A DNA stretch of 64,000 bases, from contig NZ_FXYE01000003.1 in the NCBI RefSeq assembly GCF_900184935.1, forward strand, positions 59,357-123,356, given 5' to 3'. A program made the translations under genes and the position numbers. The notes below the pieces were generated by a model. The model searched no databases, was not told the DNA's origin, and saw nothing but the letters and a program-made list of their open reading frames with translations. The DNA comes from Actibacterium lipolyticum. GTDB taxonomy: Bacteria > Pseudomonadota > Alphaproteobacteria > Rhodobacterales > Rhodobacteraceae. Below, in pieces: positions 59,354 through 64,000 of this stretch. The number at the start of each line of letters is the position of its first letter. Position 1 is the first letter of the stretch.

Positions 59354-61365
59354 GTATCATCAGTGACATTGCAAGCCGCAGACGCACGGGCGGCGGCAGT
59401 TGGAACCATCGCTCCAAAGAGGTAACCGAGCTGAGGAAAAGCGGTCAGCCTGAGGCAGCTTATGTGCTTTCGGTGGAGCGTACCGCCGAACCTGAGGCTG
59501 ATGATTTTGACCGCGCAGCCTATGCATGGTGCCTCATTGATCTGCTGAAACAAAACTCCGGCGATGGCAACCGGCAGAAGCTGTCCGATTATCTGGACCA
59601 GCTGCGGCGTTTCGAAGTCCCGGCGTCAGACAAAATACTGGCAGAACACCGCGAGAAGGCATTGGCTCTTGCGGACCCCTACCGTCGCGCCATGCAGACT
59701 GCGCGCAACCTGAGCAAGCAGGGCAAACACGAGGAAGCCGCGCGGATCTACGCGGACATCCATGCCAGCGGAAATTTGGAGCCGGACGACCGGAAGTCCT
59801 GGGGCTGGGAACTCTACCGGCTGATCAAAGGCGAGCTTGAAGGTAAGCAGGATGACGAACTCTCATCGCCAATCGTGCAGCGCGTAAAGAGGCATCTAAA
59901 CACGTACCTGAAGCTGGACGTTGGCGGTCCCGATCTACTGCACAGCCTCATGCTGCGTCAGGCGTTGCGGCTGACTAAAGGGGACCACCTCAAAGTACTC
60001 CCCTTCCTTCGCCTCTGGAACCCGGACCAATTCAGTGACGAAGATTTCACGCGGCAGACGGGAAAGGACGGTAAGATCTACCCTGCGCTCGTCGAGCAAG
60101 TGATCCAGGCCGCAGCGTCCGAGGCCGCCGAAAGCGACCGCGCGGATGATCGCCATTTCATTTTGCCGCTCGTGCAGGATGCCATGAAGCGCTTCTCGGA
60201 TAACATCTGGTTGAAGCTCAACCTTACAAAACTATTACGGGGTATGGGGCGCACTGATGAAGCGCTGACACTTGCCGTCGAATTTGCTCGGGAAAAGGCT
60301 TCGGAATACTGGGCGTGGGAACTGATCGGAGATCTGGTGCCGAACGATATCAATCTGAAGCGTTCGTGCTATGCCAAGGCACTGAGCTGTTCACAGGACG
60401 ATGACTTCGTTGGCAAGGTCCGCGTCAAGTTTGCAACCTTGCTGGAAGAAAGCCATCCTGCCGAGGCTCGTTTCGAGGTCGAACGGATGATGGCTCACCG
60501 GGCCCGCACCGGGTACCAGATTCCGCGCGAAGCCCTGAGCCTTGCCGAAAGGCTTGCGGCTATCAGCGAGAACCCGACTGATCGCACCTTCTATGGCGGG
60601 CTTAGCGATGCGGCAGAAGCTTTGCTCTTCTCTCACCTCCCATGGACTGATGCTTGCCTTGGGGACGTTTTCAATATCGATGCGCGGGATGGTCAGAAGC
60701 CTCGACGGCGACGTCGGATCTATGTGAAGGGGAATCCATTCGCAATCGAACTGAGCCTGCCTGAGAACCATCTAGACATCCGCGGACTGCCCGAAGGCAC
60801 GCCGATCAAAGTGCAGTACGAAACCTCGAAGGCCGAGCCAGGGCGGGCAACAATTCATCGGATTTGCCCACGAGTTGACGGCACGCCTATGGATATCCTG
60901 GCCTCCCAAGTTGGTGTCATCGACCACATCAACCGGGAGAAGTCTCTGATCCATGTGGTCGTCGCCCGCGGCGTTGATGGCATCTGCCCGATCTCGCTTT
61001 ATCCTGGTAAAGCCAAGATCGGGGATGCCGTGGCGGTTCGCCTTGCCCAGCATCATTCCAAGAGCGGCGTACGCACGCGGATTGTTGAAATCGAGCCAAC
61101 GGATCAAGCCCCTTCTTCGGATGTTTGTCGCCCGTTCTGTGATGCAACGAACGTGACACCGAACGGGTTGGGCTTCACACGTGGAGACATCTTCATTCCA
61201 CCACACATGATCACTGCTGAAGGGATACAGGCTGGCGATCTTGTTGAGGGTATCGCTATTGCCAGTTTCGACAAGAAGCGCGGGAAATGGGGGATGAAGG
61301 CAATCCAGGCCAAGTCTATCGAACGAAATCACTTCGACTTCGGAAACCGAGACGATGAATGGTAA
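59350..61365 (+). CDS. TPR-rich protein with two C-terminal cold-shock/OB-like folds
   Basis: 671 residues, partner of the helicase by ATGA overlap. Residues 1-430 are helical repeats of TPR type (YRRAMQTARNLSKQGKHEEA, RIYADIHASGNLEPDDRKSW, LLRGMGRTDEALTLAVEFAR). Residues about 520-580 (GVIDHINREKSLIHVVVARG) and 595-660 (NGLGFTRGDIFIPPHMITAE) resemble two cold-shock-type OB folds, the second with the CSD-like GFTRGDIFIP. Such folds bind single-stranded nucleic acid. The whole has no name I can assign. Confidence 0.75.
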   Translation: MSIISDIASRRRTGGGSWNHRSKEVTELRKSGQPEAAYVLSVERTAEPEADDFDRAAYAWCLIDLLKQNSGDGNRQKLSDYLDQLRRFEVPASDKILAEHREKALALADPYRRAMQTARNLSKQGKHEEAARIYADIHASGNLEPDDRKSWGWELYRLIKGELEGKQDDELSSPIVQRVKRHLNTYLKLDVGGPDLLHSLMLRQALRLTKGDHLKVLPFLRLWNPDQFSDEDFTRQTGKDGKIYPALVEQVIQAAASEAAESDRADDRHFILPLVQDAMKRFSDNIWLKLNLTKLLRGMGRTDEALTLAVEFAREKASEYWAWELIGDLVPNDINLKRSCYAKALSCSQDDDFVGKVRVKFATLLEESHPAEARFEVERMMAHRARTGYQIPREALSLAERLAAISENPTDRTFYGGLSDAAEALLFSHLPWTDACLGDVFNIDARDGQKPRRRRRIYVKGNPFAIELSLPENHLDIRGLPEGTPIKVQYETSKAEPGRATIHRICPRVDGTPMDILASQVGVIDHINREKSLIHVVVARGVDGICPISLYPGKAKIGDAVAVRLAQHHSKSGVRTRIVEIEPTDQAPSSDVCRPFCDATNVTPNGLGFTRGDIFIPPHMITAEGIQAGDLVEGIAIASFDKKRGKWGMKAIQAKSIERNHFDFGNRDDEW

Positions 61366-61487
61366 TCGCCATCGTGTAAACAGCATGTCTGAAACTGATG
61401 CATCGCAACCTAGTGCACTGCTGAAATTCCATTGGGCATTCGATCAACACAAATATGATTGCAATTACTCGACAAAGGAGGTTCAGC

Positions 61488-61934
61488 GTGACAGCCCAAA
61501 TCCAAGAGAAAATTATCTACCAAGGCGAAAACCTCAAAATGTCTACCGAACCTCTGGAAGACTATTTTTCCAAGTGTGGCAATAGGCCGGAGTTCAAACG
61601 TTCCCACACAGCTTTGTGGCGCCGGTATATTGGCAGTTGGGAGATCGTGGATGATCGCCTGTATCTCACCGACTTGGGCGGATGGCTCGAAGATGGAACC
61701 AAGGTCGTTGTGGCAACAATCTTTCCCGGGTTCCCGGACAAGGTGTTCGCGCAATGGTATTCTGGAACGTTACATATCCCACAAGGCAAGTTGCTCAAAT
61801 ACGTTCACATGGGATATGGGAGCACATACGAGCGTGATTTGCTTTTGGAGGTGGTATCAGGGGTTGTGGTTGCAACGACGGTACGGTGCAACGAAGGCGA
61901 AGCAATTGACGAAGATGATGATCTGCCTTTCTGA
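61488..61934 (+). CDS. Unrecognised 148-residue protein behind the helicase/TPR pair
   Basis: GTG start at 61488 chosen because a perfect AGGAGG lies 6 bases upstream (61476-61481); an ATG at 61455 has none. The protein starts VTAQIQEKIIYQGENLKMST and has an aromatic-rich beta-type body (WRRYIGSWEIVDDRLYLTDL, FAQWYSGTLHIPQGKLLKYV, HMGYGSTYERDL) and an acidic end. Similar small proteins of unknown function occur singly in many bacteria. It may belong to the helicase/TPR unit or be an independent cargo gene. Confidence 0.75.
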   Translation: MTAQIQEKIIYQGENLKMSTEPLEDYFSKCGNRPEFKRSHTALWRRYIGSWEIVDDRLYLTDLGGWLEDGTKVVVATIFPGFPDKVFAQWYSGTLHIPQGKLLKYVHMGYGSTYERDLLLEVVSGVVVATTVRCNEGEAIDEDDDLPF

Positions 61935-62363
61935 TATTGATTTCTAGGCTGAGACGCGGCCTTACTCTGGACTGTTCTCGCCGAGAATTCCTCAGACGCG
62001 CGAAGTACTTCGCGCCCACTTGCCTCCACGGCAGGCCAGAATTTCAACGCCGCCCAGAAGAGCGGCGCATGAGAATTTGATGACGGAACATTATCTGGGT
62101 GCAGGATTAAGATTCGAACCTGCATCCTTCAGCTCTTCAGCCCGTAGAGGCGTTCTCATTTTATTACGCCCTGCCCAGTCCCAACCGCTGCGCCCTCTCG
62201 GCCATCCTAACAACTTGCGCACCTGCCAGAGATTCTCTGCGATCTTGGCGGTGCATGGCAGGGCTGTGCTGGCGGGGGAGATTTCGCGGTGAGACACCGC
62301 ATCATCATGCTTTCAAGAGGGGAAAGGTGAAGTTCGCGTGGCTTGCCAGTCACTCTTGCTTAC
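61935..62363. other. Intergenic region at the right edge of the island
   Basis: 429 bases without a supported protein gene. It holds the tRNA-like element at 62096-62211 (minus strand) and a GCCGC/GCGGC hairpin at about 62050-62067. The remainder shows nothing I can assign. Confidence 0.5.
62096..62211 (-). other. Degenerate tRNA-like element
   Basis: On the minus strand the element begins GTTAGGA-TG-GCCGAGAGG, which is the start and D-arm pattern of tRNA-Ser/Leu, and ends with GCAGGTTCGAATC (T-arm/T-loop signature) and a terminal CCCA. Five base pairs of an acceptor stem can form (AGGA and TCCT plus a wobble). The middle has no proper anticodon stem, although GGCGT/ACGCC could form a long variable-type arm, and the total is about 25 bases too long. 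It is best read as a decayed or disrupted class II tRNA gene; function unlikely. Confidence 0.3.
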
Positions 62364-63296
62364 TCAATCGATCAGGATGAGATTTTTCGAATCCAGCTGA
62401 TGTTCACCAGCCCATTTGTAGGCGCATGTCACGCGGGGATAGTCGAGGCAAACCGCATTTGGCGCGTCTATCGCCGGAGAGCCAAGCCTTTTGTAGTGGC
62501 CGAAGAACACGGGCTTCGCCTCGGCATCATAGGCGCGAAACGCGACCTCGCCCTCGATTGGCGTTCCAGGAAGCACTGCGGGGTCAGGCACGGACAACGC
62601 TGCATCGCGCCAGGTCATCGCGCCTGATTGCCACCATTTGAGGCGCAGCCCCGTGCGCTTGTGCCCCTTGATATCGTGGAAGAAGTAAGGCGTTGGCAGT
62701 TCTGCTTCTGGTCCTTTCAGAGTGGTCAGGACTGCCTCAGCAAAACAACTTGCGTCGTCTTCCAGCGCAACCTCTTGGAGATCGCCCTGTGCCAGAAGGC
62801 CGCTCGGACGTCGGGCGAGGATCGTTTCGATCCGCACATCATCCCAACAGGCATGCACCAAGCGCAACCCACCCAGATCGAGAAACATGGGCAGCGTCAG
62901 AAACCACTCCAACATTTCAGCAGTGTCCGCATGCCCCACGGGGAACTCATCCAGAAACGTCTGATGCTGGGCCCGATTCTTGTCGGAATGCGCGCGCATG
63001 TAGCCATCATCGGTGCCATCAGCGTTCAAACCAGGCTGATGATACAAGAGCGCATTCAGCTCGTGGTTGCCCATGATTGCGACCGCATTGCCCTGATCAC
63101 GCATGGTGCGGACGAGGGTCAGGACAGCCTTATTCGCCCGGCCCATATCTATGAAATCTCCTAGAAACGCAGCAATACGCCCCTCTGGATGTCCCCAAAC
63201 CTCCCCGTCCGACACATAGCCAAGGGTCGACAACGTTTGCGTCAGGCGGTCGATGTCCGCATGGATATCAGGAATGATGTCGTAGCGCGTCGTCAT
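62364..63296 (-). CDS. PP2A-like calcineurin-type metallophosphoesterase
   Basis: 310-residue phosphoesterase. Metal-binding motifs are intact: PDIHAD (D and H ligands near residues 9-12), GDFIDMG and GNHEL, with later His ligands in the C-terminal half (LVHACWDD, FFGHYK). The arrangement is that of bacterial PrpA/ApaH-like enzymes, which act on phosphoproteins or dinucleotide polyphosphates. Its start overlaps the stop of the upstream gene by ATGA. It lies outside the defence operons and on the opposite strand. Confidence 0.9.
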   Translation of the reverse strand: MTTRYDIIPDIHADIDRLTQTLSTLGYVSDGEVWGHPEGRIAAFLGDFIDMGRANKAVLTLVRTMRDQGNAVAIMGNHELNALLYHQPGLNADGTDDGYMRAHSDKNRAQHQTFLDEFPVGHADTAEMLEWFLTLPMFLDLGGLRLVHACWDDVRIETILARRPSGLLAQGDLQEVALEDDASCFAEAVLTTLKGPEAELPTPYFFHDIKGHKRTGLRLKWWQSGAMTWRDAALSVPDPAVLPGTPIEGEVAFRAYDAEAKPVFFGHYKRLGSPAIDAPNAVCLDYPRVTCAYKWAGEHQLDSKNLILID

Positions 63297-64000
63297 GCGA
63301 AGTGCCCCCAGAAACCTGTTTTGCGTCCATGGTCGCGCTTCAGGCGCGCAACGTAGGCAGCGTGAGGCTCAAACGTTCCGAAATCCTCAATCCTTTCGGC
63401 CAGCGCCGCGCAATCGACTAGATGCTGGCTGGCATAACCGTAACGCTTTGATCTGGCCTTCGAAAGCGTGAAGTCGATCATCGCTCTCAAGGCAAGTGTG
63501 GCAGCCAGCGGAAATCGTTCAGACAAGGCTTCAGAAGCCGGCACGAGAAACTCATAACGGTCGCCATTAATTTCGTCATGGCGATCGATTAGCAGCCGGG
63601 CAGCGCGATCTAGCGATGGCCAGTCCAGGAAGAAGCCGAGCGCGGGCAGCAGGCTTGGTTGTGCTGCCGCGTAATCCATGGCCCGGTCCTCGGCCTCGAT
63701 ATCCTCGAAATCCGGAAGCCGTTTCAGAAAATCGCGCAGGTATTCAGACACGAGCGTGTTCTCGAAGCAGCTCCAGCGAAAGGTCTGCGCCTCGTCCTTG
63801 CGATCAAGCGCTTCAAGCACATCAAGACGAGTATCCTGCCACTCGCGAGGCACCCAGCTGTCTTTGGTATCAGCGCGTTCGATGAAGCCGAGCGCATCCC
63901 CTGCCCTGCCCGCGGCCAGCAGGCGCATCGCGATTTTGGCAGCGACCTGCGGCACCTTGCGCGTCCTCACATCGTATTGGGCGATGAACGCATCCACATC
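63293..64000 (-). CDS. DUF6880-like helical-repeat protein (5' end outside window)
   Basis: The frame is open to the right edge, so the start is not visible; about 235 residues remain. The sequence is of helical-repeat type (MRLLAAGRAGDALGFIERAD, EWQDTRLDVLEALDRKDEAQ, FRWSCFENTLVSEYLRDFLK) and ends with HAAYVARLKRDHGRKTGFWG, which resembles the C-terminal half of DUF6880 proteins. Overlap with the phosphoesterase gene suggests cotranscription. Function unknown. Confidence 0.72.
   Translation of the reverse strand, partial: DVDAFIAQYDVRTRKVPQVAAKIAMRLLAAGRAGDALGFIERADTKDSWVPREWQDTRLDVLEALDRKDEAQTFRWSCFENTLVSEYLRDFLKRLPDFEDIEAEDRAMDYAAAQPSLLPALGFFLDWPSLDRAARLLIDRHDEINGDRYEFLVPASEALSERFPLAATLALRAMIDFTLSKARSKRYGYASQHLVDCAALAERIEDFGTFEPHAAYVARLKRDHGRKTGFWGHFA

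Noticed and set aside
61355..61585. 76-codon plus frame overlapping the end of the TPR gene and the next gene
   Set aside because: Overlaps both neighbours in another frame and is low in protein-like character; the AGGAGG belongs to the GTG at 61488.
62050..62067. GCCGC/GCGGC hairpin as terminator
   Set aside because: Five-base stem without a T run on either strand; not enough for an intrinsic terminator.
1..64000. CRISPR arrays, rRNA operons, insertion sequences or integrase genes
   Set aside because: Looked for regular spaced repeats, rRNA-like blocks and transposase/integrase motifs by eye; none seen.

Overview
The window looks like part of an alphaproteobacterial genome, most likely Rhodobacterales. 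Reasons: GC-rich coding DNA, a narKGHJI operon followed by a parvulin-type isomerase and molybdenum-cofactor genes, a hemN gene behind an FNR-type site, and a VirB secretion locus of alphaproteobacterial style. This placement is inference; there is no rRNA or marker gene to confirm it.

Bases 1-17584 (plus strand) are an anaerobic nitrate-respiration block. It holds the 3' part of narK, narG, narH, narJ and narI, a parvulin-like isomerase, a hemerythrin-like protein, a beta-carbonic anhydrase, moeA and a DUF2478 protein, mostly separated by a few bases or by ATGA overlaps. hemN follows with its own FNR-like box and a 34-codon leader ORF. A TetR-regulated efflux/ABC operon (regulator, HlyD-type fusion protein, FtsX-type permease, ATPase, small membrane protein) ends the block.

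Bases 18006-29500 (minus strand) are one long type IV secretion operon: small protein, virB1-like lytic transglycosylase, virB2, virB3, virB4, VirB7-like lipoprotein, a second lytic transglycosylase, virB5-like, virB8, virB9, virB10, virB11, a DUF4177 protein, a small secreted protein, and virB6 last. No virD4 coupling protein or relaxase is in the window. Bases 29540-33623 hold accessory genes: two small regulators or unknowns, a secreted unknown, a secreted thermonuclease and a secreted coiled-coil/peptidoglycan-binding protein.

Bases 33825-61934 (plus strand) are a defence island. A WYL-domain regulator of the BrxR/CapW type leads a tightly packed operon of an SNF2-like helicase (DrmD-like), a 1620-residue Eco57I/PglX-type adenine methyltransferase, a 2133-residue helicase carrying DUF1998 and a C-terminal Vsr/DUF559-like nuclease fold, and a UvrD-like helicase with a RelE-like N-terminus. 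The set resembles class 1 DISARM but its parts are fused and replaced. Downstream are a probable truncated nuclease, a DUF262/DUF1524 (GmrSD-like) protein fused to an AlbA_2/Schlafen-type domain, an HTH/DUF4258 cassette, and a two-gene unit of a RecD-like helicase plus a TPR/OB-fold protein that I do not recognise as a described system.

The right end (62364-64000, minus strand) has a PP2A-like metallophosphoesterase and a partial DUF6880-like protein. A degenerate tRNA-like element lies between the island and these genes.
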